DNA of 64,000 nucleotides, taken from assembly GCA_045578725.1 (NCBI GenBank), contig JAZNKS010000019.1:1-64000 (forward strand), read 5' to 3'. The translations under genes and the position numbers were made by a program. Shown here piece by piece: positions 27,018-34,234 of the stretch; position 1 is the first letter of the stretch, and each line of letters starts with the position of its first letter. The notes under the pieces are model-generated. The model did no database searches and was not told the origin of the DNA. It saw only the letters and a program-made list of their open reading frames with translations. This DNA comes from Flemingiibacterium sp045578725 (GTDB lineage: Bacteria; Bacillota; Clostridia; Oscillospirales; CAG-272).

Positions 27018-28451
27018 ATGAACGTATCATCCACCCCGAAGGCTGAATTCCCTGAGATCAACGGTGTGCGCGCCGATCTGCATGACATCATCGTGGCCCA
27101 GCGCGATTTTTTTGCAACGGGAAAGACCCGCGATATTGCCTTCCGCCGTCAGCTGCTGATCAATCTCCGGTGTATGATCCGCGAGAATGAGGGGCTGCTC
27201 CTGGAGGCACTCCGCGCGGATCTCGGCAAATCGCACCGGGAAGGATATCTGACCGAAATCGGCATGGTTGAGCAGGAGATCCATCACACGCTTCGTCATC
27301 TGAAGGCCTGGAATTCCCCGCAGACGGTGTCGGTGCCCTGGTATCTTTTTCCCGCATCCGGGCAGGTAATCCGCCACCCGCGCGGAACGGTCATGATCTT
27401 TTCCCATTGGAACTATCCCTTTCGTTTGGCGATGCTCCCCCTGATTTCGTCCATCGCGGCCGGCAACTGCACGATCCTGAAGCTGTCCGAGCATTCCAAG
27501 CATACAACGAGGCTTCTCTGCGAGCTGATCGACCGGTATTTCGACCGGGAATACATTGCCGCGTATACCGATACCTTTGAAGCGGTCAAGGCGGTGCGCA
27601 GGGAGCCGTTCGGGCTGGTCTTCTATACCGGCGGAGCGGCGGTGGCGCGGATTCTGATGAAGTCGGCGGCCCTGCAGCTGACTCCGGTTGTATTTGAGCT
27701 GGGCGGTAAAAGTCCCTGCATTGTGGATAAAACCGCCAATCTCCGGCTGGCGGCCCGCCGGATTGTCTTCGGCAAGCTGCTGAATGCCGGTCAGGGCAGT
27801 ACAGCGCCCGATTATCTCTATGTGGAGAGCAGTATCAAGGAGGAGCTGATCAGCTATATCCGCGAATATACCGAACGCTTCTGGTCGCTGAATCCGACGG
27901 CGAACAAATATTATCCGAAGATCCTCAACCGGATGCATTTCAACCGGCTGAAGAATTATCTGAAGGACGGGACAATTCTGATGGGCGGCGAGATCAACGA
28001 AGAAACCGGACGGATTTCGCTGACACTGATGGAGAAGATCCGCCGGGACAGCAAGCTTCTGAATGAGGAGATCTGCGGCCCGATTCTGCCTGTTTTTGAA
28101 TTCAGCGATATCCAGATTGCCATCCGCTCGATTGCCAAGCGTCCGAAGCCGATGGCACTCTATCTTTTCACCGAGAGCCGGGAGGTGAAAAAAAGCGTGC
28201 TGGCAAATCTGGATTTCGGAAGCGGATGCATCAATGACACCGTGATCCAGCAGGCCAATCCCCACCTGCCCTTCGGCGGCGTGGGTGAAAGCGGGTACGG
28301 CCGCGCCGGCGGAAAGGCCGGATTCGATACCTTCAGCACCGCCGTATCCGTTCAGAACAGCTCATCCCGCATCGAGCTGCCCGGGCTCCGGTATCCGCCG
28401 TTCGATGACAATTATTCGTATCTGCGGCTTCTGTTCCGATATTTCAGCTGA
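27018..28451 (+). CDS. Aldehyde dehydrogenase family protein with Ser in place of the catalytic Cys
   Basis: The fold matches the ALDH3-like family: NYPFRLAMLPL for the cofactor site, KLSEHSKHTT, FYTGGAAVARILM (Rossmann turn), and ELGGKSP bearing the general-base Glu. The residue expected to be the nucleophile differs. ALDH3 proteins have AGQTCTAPDY here, while this protein has AGQGSTAPDY, so Cys is Ser (AGT at 27798-27800, residue 261). The C-terminal PHLPFGGVGESGYG motif is normal. The ATG at 27018 is preferred to the one at 27000 because AAAGGA lies 9 bases before it. 477 residues. Normal NAD-dependent aldehyde oxidation looks unlikely; another activity or a regulatory role is possible. 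Confidence 0.85.
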   Translation: MNVSSTPKAEFPEINGVRADLHDIIVAQRDFFATGKTRDIAFRRQLLINLRCMIRENEGLLLEALRADLGKSHREGYLTEIGMVEQEIHHTLRHLKAWNSPQTVSVPWYLFPASGQVIRHPRGTVMIFSHWNYPFRLAMLPLISSIAAGNCTILKLSEHSKHTTRLLCELIDRYFDREYIAAYTDTFEAVKAVRREPFGLVFYTGGAAVARILMKSAALQLTPVVFELGGKSPCIVDKTANLRLAARRIVFGKLLNAGQGSTAPDYLYVESSIKEELISYIREYTERFWSLNPTANKYYPKILNRMHFNRLKNYLKDGTILMGGEINEETGRISLTLMEKIRRDSKLLNEEICGPILPVFEFSDIQIAIRSIAKRPKPMALYLFTESREVKKSVLANLDFGSGCINDTVIQQANPHLPFGGVGESGYGRAGGKAGFDTFSTAVSVQNSSSRIELPGLRYPPFDDNYSYLRLLFRYFS

Positions 28452-28478
28452 TCCAACGGAAAAATTTGCGTTTTTCTA

Positions 28479-28507
28479 TTGCATGATAGCGGCAGTTGTG
28501 GTATAAT
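28479..28507 (+). promoter_or_regulatory. Promoter of hom
   Basis: TTGCAT at 28479-28484 and TATAAT at 28502-28507 have a 17-base spacer, 37 bases before the hom ATG. Confidence 0.85.
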
Positions 28508-28543
28508 AAATCTATCATTAGTAAGAGTAAAGGATACAAAGGC

Positions 28544-29734
28544 ATGATAAATGTAGCTATTTTCGGTTTTGGCGTTGTCGGAAGCGGTACGGCTGAGGTT
28601 CTCACGCAGAATGCACGGCTGATCTCCGAGCGTGTCGGCGACGAAATCAATATCAAATATATTCTGGATCTGCGGGATTTCCCCGGCAGCCCCTTTGAAG
28701 ATAAGATCGTTCACGATATCAATGTGATTCTGGAGGATCCGGAGGTCAAAATCTGCGCCGAGCTGATGGGCGGCTCCCATCCGGCCTATGAATTTTCGGT
28801 CAATGCCATGAGGGCCGGCAAGAGTGTTGTCACCTCCAACAAGGAGGTTGTCGCCAATTTCGGTCCGGAGTTACTGAAGATCGCGGCCGAGAATCATGTC
28901 CGCTATCTGTTTGAAGCGAGCGTGGGCGGCGGAATCCCGGTCATTCATCCGATCGGAAACTGCCTGACGGCCAACGATATCACGGAAGTGGACGGCATCC
29001 TCAACGGAACGACCAACTACATCCTGACCCAGATGATCAACGAGAACAAGGATTTCGGCACGGCTCTGGCCGAAGCCCAGGAAAAGGGCTACGCCGAAAA
29101 GGATCCCACCGCAGACGTTGACGGTATTGATACCTGCCGCAAGATTTCGATTCTGTCGGCGATGGCATTCGGCAAGCTGGTTCCGCCCGAAAAAGTGCAG
29201 ACGGAGGGCATCCGCAATGTCACCCTTGCCGATGTGGCCAATGCCGCGAAATTTGGCGCATCTATCAAGCTGATTGGCAAGGCTGTCCGCGTGGGCGACA
29301 AGATCAGCGCCTGCGTATCGCCGACTCTGGTCCGCAGCTCCAATCCGCTTGCCAACATCAGCGATGTTTACAACGGTGTGCTGATCAACGGCAACGCGAT
29401 CGGCGATGTTATGTTCTACGGCCGCGGCGCGGGCAAGCTCCCGACGGCCAGTGCGGTGGTTTCGGACATCATCGAAATCGCATCCAGCCTCGACCGTCCG
29501 GCCGGTGTTCATATCTGGGAGCGCCTGAGCGATGAGGAATTTCTGCCGGCGGACAAGCTCAAATCCCGCTGGTATCTGCGCTTCGACAAGAAGCCCAACC
29601 ATTGCCTCTGTATGCTCAATGCCGAGGTTCTGGAGGACAGCGAGGACTGCTATGCCGTTATCACCGGCGAGGTCAGCCTGCTGGAAATCGGCATCACGCT
29701 GAGCGAGAAGTTTGTCGCCATGCGCGTGCTTTAA
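28544..29734 (+). CDS. hom: Homoserine dehydrogenase
   Basis: This enzyme reduces aspartate semialdehyde to homoserine, the branch point to threonine and methionine. The NAD(P) motif GFGVVGSG is at residues 8-15; the substrate region VDGILNGTTNYIL and the AEKDPTADVDGID block are the family hallmark. The C-terminal 75 residues look like a shortened ACT-type regulatory domain. ATG 28544 is chosen because AAAGGA lies 9 bases before it. 396 residues. It is transcribed alone from its own promoter and ends at a strong bidirectional terminator. Confidence 0.95.
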   Translation: MINVAIFGFGVVGSGTAEVLTQNARLISERVGDEINIKYILDLRDFPGSPFEDKIVHDINVILEDPEVKICAELMGGSHPAYEFSVNAMRAGKSVVTSNKEVVANFGPELLKIAAENHVRYLFEASVGGGIPVIHPIGNCLTANDITEVDGILNGTTNYILTQMINENKDFGTALAEAQEKGYAEKDPTADVDGIDTCRKISILSAMAFGKLVPPEKVQTEGIRNVTLADVANAAKFGASIKLIGKAVRVGDKISACVSPTLVRSSNPLANISDVYNGVLINGNAIGDVMFYGRGAGKLPTASAVVSDIIEIASSLDRPAGVHIWERLSDEEFLPADKLKSRWYLRFDKKPNHCLCMLNAEVLEDSEDCYAVITGEVSLLEIGITLSEKFVAMRVL

Positions 29735-29740
29735 TTGACA

Positions 29741-29780
29741 AAAGAGTCACCGCACGGTTTTTGCCGTGCGGTGACTCTTT
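29741..29780. terminator. Bidirectional terminator between hom and the esterase gene
   Basis: A perfect 17-bp stem (29741-29757/29764-29780) with a six-base loop and A/T flanks on both sides separates two convergent genes. Confidence 0.92.
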
Positions 29781-29793
29781 GTATGTAACGGGA

Positions 29794-30789
29794 TTACTTG
29801 TTCGATCTTTTGGTAATAATCAGAGCAGCGGCCGCACCGATTATGACAATGGCGGCGATGGCAAGGAGGATCGGGAGCGGGTTTGTGCCTTCCGGGGCAG
29901 GAGCCGGATCGGCGGCCTGCGTATTATCGGCGGCTTGCGTATCATCGGTGCTCTCTGCCTCGGCTGCCTCACTTTCGGGCTCTGTTTCATGCGGATAGCG
30001 CAGGGTGAGATTCTGTTCAAACATCCAGTCGATCAGATCGCCGTCCGTGGATGCATGATTCCAGACACCGTGCGTGCCATCCTGCACAGCATCAAACGTA
30101 ATCCGATCGCCGCCGGCCGCTGTGATGGCATTGTACAGCGCCTCGGTGCCGGCAAACGGGACCGTCTGGTCTGCGGTTCCGTGGACACACCAGATGGGGA
30201 TTTCCTTCAGGATATCCGCCTTGGATACATCTCCGCCGCCGCAGATCGGAACAGCGGCCGCGAACAGCTCGCCATGGCGGACCAGGGCATCCCATGTGCC
30301 GAATCCGCCCATGGAAAGTCCCATGAGATAGACACGGTCGCGGTCGCAGGCGTAGTTATCCAGCACCTCGCCGAGCAGCTTGATGGCGGTGGAGAGAGCT
30401 TTGCTTTCCGGAATTTCATCGGTGGAATAATTGCCGTCGGTCCAGGGCCAATCGACCCATTGCTCTTCGGCGGGGCATTGCGGAACCAACATTATGACAT
30501 CCGCCATAAGCTCCGGGCGGGTTTTGTACAGATTGTCCACCGCATTTTTCATCTGCTTTTCGTTGTCATTTCCGCGCTCGCCTGCACCGTGAAGGAGCAG
30601 AATTACAGGATAAGAACCGGATTCATCGTAATTTGCGGGAAGGATCAGGTTGTACGGCAGCGAATAGCCTTCCAGTTCATCATTTGCGTAGACTTCCTTC
30701 ACGGCAGGATCCGGGTAAGCGGCGGCAGGGAGTGCTGTCAGGGTGAATAAGAAGAAAAAAATCAGCACGGAAAAGGCGGCCTTTTTCAT
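29794..30789 (-). CDS. Membrane-anchored alpha/beta-hydrolase esterase
   Basis: This is a secreted serine esterase of the feruloyl-esterase/PHB-depolymerase-like type. A signal peptide covers about residues 1-24 (ending LPAAA-YP). The oxyanion segment LLLHGAGERG, the nucleophile elbow GLSMGGFGTWD near 157-167, the acid in VHGTADQTVP and the His in DGTHGVW form the expected triad. A low-complexity Glu/Thr/Pro/Ala linker and a C-terminal transmembrane helix (about 303-324) with a short basic tail anchor the enzyme outside the cell. 331 residues. It sits downstream of a GH127-type gene, suggesting plant cell-wall side-chain removal. Confidence 0.85.
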   Translation of the reverse strand: MKKAAFSVLIFFFLFTLTALPAAAYPDPAVKEVYANDELEGYSLPYNLILPANYDESGSYPVILLLHGAGERGNDNEKQMKNAVDNLYKTRPELMADVIMLVPQCPAEEQWVDWPWTDGNYSTDEIPESKALSTAIKLLGEVLDNYACDRDRVYLMGLSMGGFGTWDALVRHGELFAAAVPICGGGDVSKADILKEIPIWCVHGTADQTVPFAGTEALYNAITAAGGDRITFDAVQDGTHGVWNHASTDGDLIDWMFEQNLTLRYPHETEPESEAAEAESTDDTQAADNTQAADPAPAPEGTNPLPILLAIAAIVIIGAAAALIITKRSNK

Positions 30790-30819
30790 TTCGAATCACC
30801 TCTTTCATAATATAGGTTA

Positions 30820-30848
30820 ATTATATAGCAATCCTATTGCTTTGTCAA
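30820..30848 (-). promoter_or_regulatory. Promoter of the esterase gene
   Basis: On the minus strand TTGACA (30843-30848) and TATAAT (30820-30825) have a 17-base spacer: full consensus. The -35 box follows directly after the T-tract of the GH127 terminator. Confidence 0.9.
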
Positions 30849-30850
30849 GA

Positions 30851-30879
30851 AAAAATCCACCTGCGAGAGGTGGATTTTT
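30851..30879 (-). terminator. Terminator of the GH127-type gene
   Basis: A 12-bp stem 30851-30862/30868-30879 with a five-base loop and A/T ends gives a T-tract on the minus strand just after the glycosidase stop. Confidence 0.88.
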
Positions 30880-30898
30880 CTGCTTTGAATCCAATCGG

Positions 30899-32917
30899 TC
30901 AGGCCTGCGGCTTCTTTGTGGGGAGCCAGCAGCCGTAGCGGGATTCTTCGTCCCATGTCTGGCCGGCAGAGGCATAATCGACCACGCGGACAGGATCGCC
31001 GTCTGCCTGCGGGATGGCGAAGGCCACCTCGGCAGGGAAAGGCGAATCGATGGGGAGCAGCTCAACGCTGTCATCAGCAGCCGAAAGAAGGTCGATCTTT
31101 TCATCAATATCCTGCCCGAGTCGTGCATCGCGGGCGAGAACCAGCGGACCGCGGCGGATGGCGATGTGATAACGGGCTTCTTCCGATTCCACAAAGACAC
31201 GCGGCAGAGCATACATGACGGGCTGACCGCGGAATTCGGTGAAGACCACATCCTTTTCACAGCGCTGGGGACGGATGAGGCGGGCGGTCATGTCGAGATT
31301 CAGCTCGACGGTATCGCCGGTATTCCAGACACGCTTGATCGTGGTATAGCCGATGGCGGCACCGACGGGCTCACCGTTGACGGTGATGCTGTTTTTTCGT
31401 GTCCATGCAGGAACGCGCAGGCGGATTTCGAATTCTTCCTCGGATGCCAGCCTGGGGCGGATGACGATCTTTCCGTCGGCAGGATAGGCGGTGACCGTTT
31501 CAAAAATCAGCTTCTGACCGGCAGGTGTGCGGGTTTCGATCTCGCCGGGGATATAGAGATTGACCGTGACACCGGCACGGTGAAGCATCAGCGCCACCTT
31601 GGAAATCATACCGGTTCCGGCCGAGCCGATGCAGGCACAGCAGCCGTAATAATGCTTGTCGGGCATCAGCTTCAGACCGCCGATCTTGACACCGCGCGTA
31701 CCGGGCAGAAGCGCCGAATAGCTGTCAAAAGGAAGCGGTTCTTCGATGGCCTCGCCGCCGTAATAGCTGCGGATCAGCTCGGTGTTAAGCTTCTTCTGCG
31801 TATTGATCGAGCCGAGATAAGCGTTGTACAGTGCCTGCTCAAAGCTGTCAGCAAAGGCGGCATTACCGGTGAGGAGAAGCAGCTGCATACAGAACTTCAT
31901 CCATGTGACGGTGACACAGGTTTCCTGCATGGCACCGTGCCAGCGGGGATCCTTGGGATCATTCCATTTTGGATCATTCTGATGGACGGCGGAATGGTCG
32001 AAGAGCTCGTGGGTACAGCCGGCGCTTCCGATGACGGTGATATCCGAAAGCATGACGCGGCGGGCGAAATTGACAACGGCGGTGCGGTATTTCTTTTCGC
32101 CGGTCACGCGGTAATATTCCAGAAGGCCCTCAAAGCAGGACATCATTTCATAGGCCTTGGTGATCGGATACTGATACGGATCGGCGACGTCCTGATAGGC
32201 CAGCTCAAAGATATCGCAGGAGCTGAGTCCACCCTCGCCGACGATATAGCGGGCAAAATCCAGATACTTTTCACATCCGGTCAGATCGTAAAGGCGGACA
32301 ACCGGCTCCAGAAGGGAGGAGGCATTCAGACCCTGCCAGTAGTTGGAGGCCGATGTGATTGGGCGCTTGCCATCACCGGCCGGGCCGATTTTTTCGATCA
32401 TGTAATCCACCTGACGGCACATGGAATCCATCATGCGGCGGATCCGATCCTCATCGGTACAGATTTCCAGATAATACTGCATACCGAGCAGGACATACTT
32501 GCGGCACCAGATATCCCAACCGTTGAATTCGCTTTCCACCGGGTAGGTGGAGATTCGTCCAAGGCTGTCGATCGCCGTCAGCATATCCTCCACGGTGTCA
32601 GAAAGGACACGGTAGAGTTTTTCGTTTTTGGTGTAGGAATAGGTGAAGGCCGCGCCGCGCATCATTTTGCCCCAGTATTCACCGCGCCAGCCGAGATCCC
32701 CGGCATCGGGCTGCAGACGGAACTGATTGACAAAGCGGCACCAGTTTTCGGGATCGAGAAGCTGAAAGTCCTCGATATAATGAATGGCCTGATCCAGACG
32801 GCCGGTGAAGCGGCAGATGACATCCGTATCCAGAAAGAGGGTATCGGTTGCGATCCGCTTGGCGTTTACGGCATGACGGCTGTCAGCCGGATAAATGGTA
32901 TTGATGTAGCTGTCCAT
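30899..32917 (-). CDS. GH127-type glycoside hydrolase (beta-L-arabinofuranosidase family)
   Basis: The 672-residue protein matches the DUF1680/GH127 family of zinc-dependent cysteine glycosidases that release beta-L-arabinofuranose. The (alpha/alpha)6 region contains QETCVTVTW near residue 331, supplying the acid Glu and a zinc Cys, and YGCCACIG near 427-434, supplying the paired cysteines of which one is the nucleophile in characterised members. A beta-sandwich C-terminal part follows. There is no signal peptide, so it acts in the cytosol on imported oligosaccharides. It has its own promoter and terminator, with a secreted esterase downstream. Confidence 0.88.
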   Translation of the reverse strand: MDSYINTIYPADSRHAVNAKRIATDTLFLDTDVICRFTGRLDQAIHYIEDFQLLDPENWCRFVNQFRLQPDAGDLGWRGEYWGKMMRGAAFTYSYTKNEKLYRVLSDTVEDMLTAIDSLGRISTYPVESEFNGWDIWCRKYVLLGMQYYLEICTDEDRIRRMMDSMCRQVDYMIEKIGPAGDGKRPITSASNYWQGLNASSLLEPVVRLYDLTGCEKYLDFARYIVGEGGLSSCDIFELAYQDVADPYQYPITKAYEMMSCFEGLLEYYRVTGEKKYRTAVVNFARRVMLSDITVIGSAGCTHELFDHSAVHQNDPKWNDPKDPRWHGAMQETCVTVTWMKFCMQLLLLTGNAAFADSFEQALYNAYLGSINTQKKLNTELIRSYYGGEAIEEPLPFDSYSALLPGTRGVKIGGLKLMPDKHYYGCCACIGSAGTGMISKVALMLHRAGVTVNLYIPGEIETRTPAGQKLIFETVTAYPADGKIVIRPRLASEEEFEIRLRVPAWTRKNSITVNGEPVGAAIGYTTIKRVWNTGDTVELNLDMTARLIRPQRCEKDVVFTEFRGQPVMYALPRVFVESEEARYHIAIRRGPLVLARDARLGQDIDEKIDLLSAADDSVELLPIDSPFPAEVAFAIPQADGDPVRVVDYASAGQTWDEESRYGCWLPTKKPQA

Positions 32918-32940
32918 AACTTTGTTCCTTTCCCGGACGA

Positions 32941-32990
32941 AAAAACCTCCGTCCGACGTACCTTTATTGTACCATCAAACGGAGGTTTTT
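32941..32990 (-). terminator. Terminator-type hairpin enclosing the GH127 promoter
   Basis: A 12-bp stem (32941-32952/32979-32990) closes a 26-base loop with an inner GTAC/GTAC pair; on the minus strand it ends in TTTTTT. It would end transcripts from the upstream gene at 33048-33992. An alternative hairpin 32934-32939/32950-32955 (CGGACG/CGTCCG) competes for the same arm. Confidence 0.6.
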
Positions 32991-32995
32991 GTCAA
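32966..32995 (-). promoter_or_regulatory. Promoter of the GH127-type gene, nested in the hairpin
   Basis: On the minus strand TTGACA (32990-32995) and TACAAT (32966-32971) have an 18-base spacer. The -10 box lies in the loop of the terminator-type hairpin, so transcripts started here contain only one arm and escape termination. Confidence 0.75.
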
Positions 32996-33047
32996 GTATT
33001 TCTTGAATGCTGTGGGGCCCTTTTTGACGATTTCCGATATGAATCTG

Positions 33048-33992
33048 TCAGCCGATGACCAGCTCGACGGTGGAATAGGGAGAATAATTTTTCTCGGTCA
33101 CGCCGGGTTCGCTGAATTTTACCGCATCGTATTCCTCCTGCGTCAGATCCCAGGCGGTGTAATACCGGAGCCGGATTTTGACGGTGACCGAAGGCGTGCG
33201 GGATTTGGCGCCGGGATCGCGCGGATCCGAGTCATAGGCGGAAACGATCAGATGCGAAACCCAGACACGGCGGGAGCGGGATGCATATTCCGCAGGGGTA
33301 TCCTTGTAAACCTCGCCGAGGGTTTGCTCATAATAGTAGTTGTGCGCCTGCATATCGGATTCGATGTCCGGATGGCCGATGCTGACGGCCAGATTGTTCT
33401 TACCGTTGAGGGGGACGCGGACGGAGGTCATGCCCCGGCCCCAGCCCTCGAAGGAATCCTGACTGTCGGTTTCCTCGGGATAATAGAGATACTCTCCGGT
33501 TTTGGTGCCCTTGGCGGTCGGGCCGCAGATCATCCAGCCGGCCTTATTGCCGAGCGAGCTGCGGATCTGAACGATGCCGGCGGCACGGACGGTGATGATC
33601 GGATCCGCATACATGGGGGCATCATCGGGATCCAGCTTGATACAGTTGAAGGGCGGCGGATAGGTGGTATCAAAAGCCCGGAGTGTACCGACGGGATATT
33701 CGATTCCCGGCTCCAGCTTGGTGGCCTTGCGGACCTCGATCGCATCGCCGACACGATCGGTGGAAAACTGGCGGTCCTGATTGACCAGCGCCCAGACATC
33801 AATTTGGGCGGCCTGCTCTTTGATTTTGGCGGCGGCCTTCAATTCCTTGCGCTCGATCTCGCGCTGCCAGGAAATTTTGGACGAGAAGAAGGTGCCGGCA
33901 ACAATGCCCGCAAAGGCAAGAATAACGATCAGAACGTCCGTGTATACCTCTTTCAGCATAGCGCCGAATTCTTTTTGTTCTGTGGAATTCAT
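33048..33992 (-). CDS. Membrane-anchored protein of unknown function
   Basis: I do not recognise this 314-residue protein. A short N-terminal cytoplasmic part is followed by one hydrophobic segment at about residues 17-37 (VYTDVLIVILAFAGIVAGTFF), then a charged helical stretch to about 65 and a mixed, mostly beta-looking domain to the end. Conspicuous segments are GWMICGPTAKG, GWGRGMTSVRVPL and RRVWVSHLIVSAYDSD; Trp and Tyr are frequent. No catalytic motif stands out. It has its own full-consensus promoter and ends at the hairpin that also holds the GH127 promoter. The outward domain could bind carbohydrate or another membrane protein, but this is a guess. Confidence 0.7.
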   Translation of the reverse strand: MNSTEQKEFGAMLKEVYTDVLIVILAFAGIVAGTFFSSKISWQREIERKELKAAAKIKEQAAQIDVWALVNQDRQFSTDRVGDAIEVRKATKLEPGIEYPVGTLRAFDTTYPPPFNCIKLDPDDAPMYADPIITVRAAGIVQIRSSLGNKAGWMICGPTAKGTKTGEYLYYPEETDSQDSFEGWGRGMTSVRVPLNGKNNLAVSIGHPDIESDMQAHNYYYEQTLGEVYKDTPAEYASRSRRVWVSHLIVSAYDSDPRDPGAKSRTPSVTVKIRLRYYTAWDLTQEEYDAVKFSEPGVTEKNYSPYSTVELVIG

Positions 33993-34022
33993 AGCCGAAC
34001 CTCCCCTTGATTATCTGATTCT

Positions 34023-34051
34023 ATTATAGCATAACCGAAAAATGTTGTCAA
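34023..34051 (-). promoter_or_regulatory. Promoter of the unknown membrane protein gene
   Basis: On the minus strand TTGACA (34046-34051) and TATAAT (34023-34028) have a 17-base spacer: full consensus. Confidence 0.9.
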
Positions 34052-34102
34052 TGTTACATATGTAAACAATTTTCCGTAAAAATTATTTTGCAAAAAAACA
34101 AG

Positions 34103-34219
34103 GCGCGTAAGCGCAGGCGCTTTCGCGCCCGGGCTTTCGCGCCCGAATACATCTTGGAACCCATTGAGGGTTCCAAGATGTATTTACTGGGGGCTGCTGC
34201 ATCGAAATGCAACAGCCCC
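34103..34219. repeat. Cluster of five consecutive stem-loops
   Basis: The gap between the TRAP permease and the next gene holds five adjoining inverted repeats: GCGC/GCGC (34103-34114), GGCGC/GCGCC (34116-34129), GGGC/GCCC (34131-34144), a perfect 17-bp stem (34146-34162/34168-34184) and a 13-position stem with one mismatch (34190-34202/34207-34219). Within it, GCTTTCGCGCCCG is directly repeated at 34119 and 34133. No strong T-tract follows any of them. It could be the 3' end of the TRAP transcript, or a REP/MITE-like repeat. Confidence 0.6.
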
Positions 34220-34234
34220 TTGTCGGTGTGTGTG

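Noticed and set aside
34146..34184. Transposon end or integron attachment site
   Set aside because: No transposase or integrase gene is nearby and no target duplication is visible; kept only as a stem-loop cluster.
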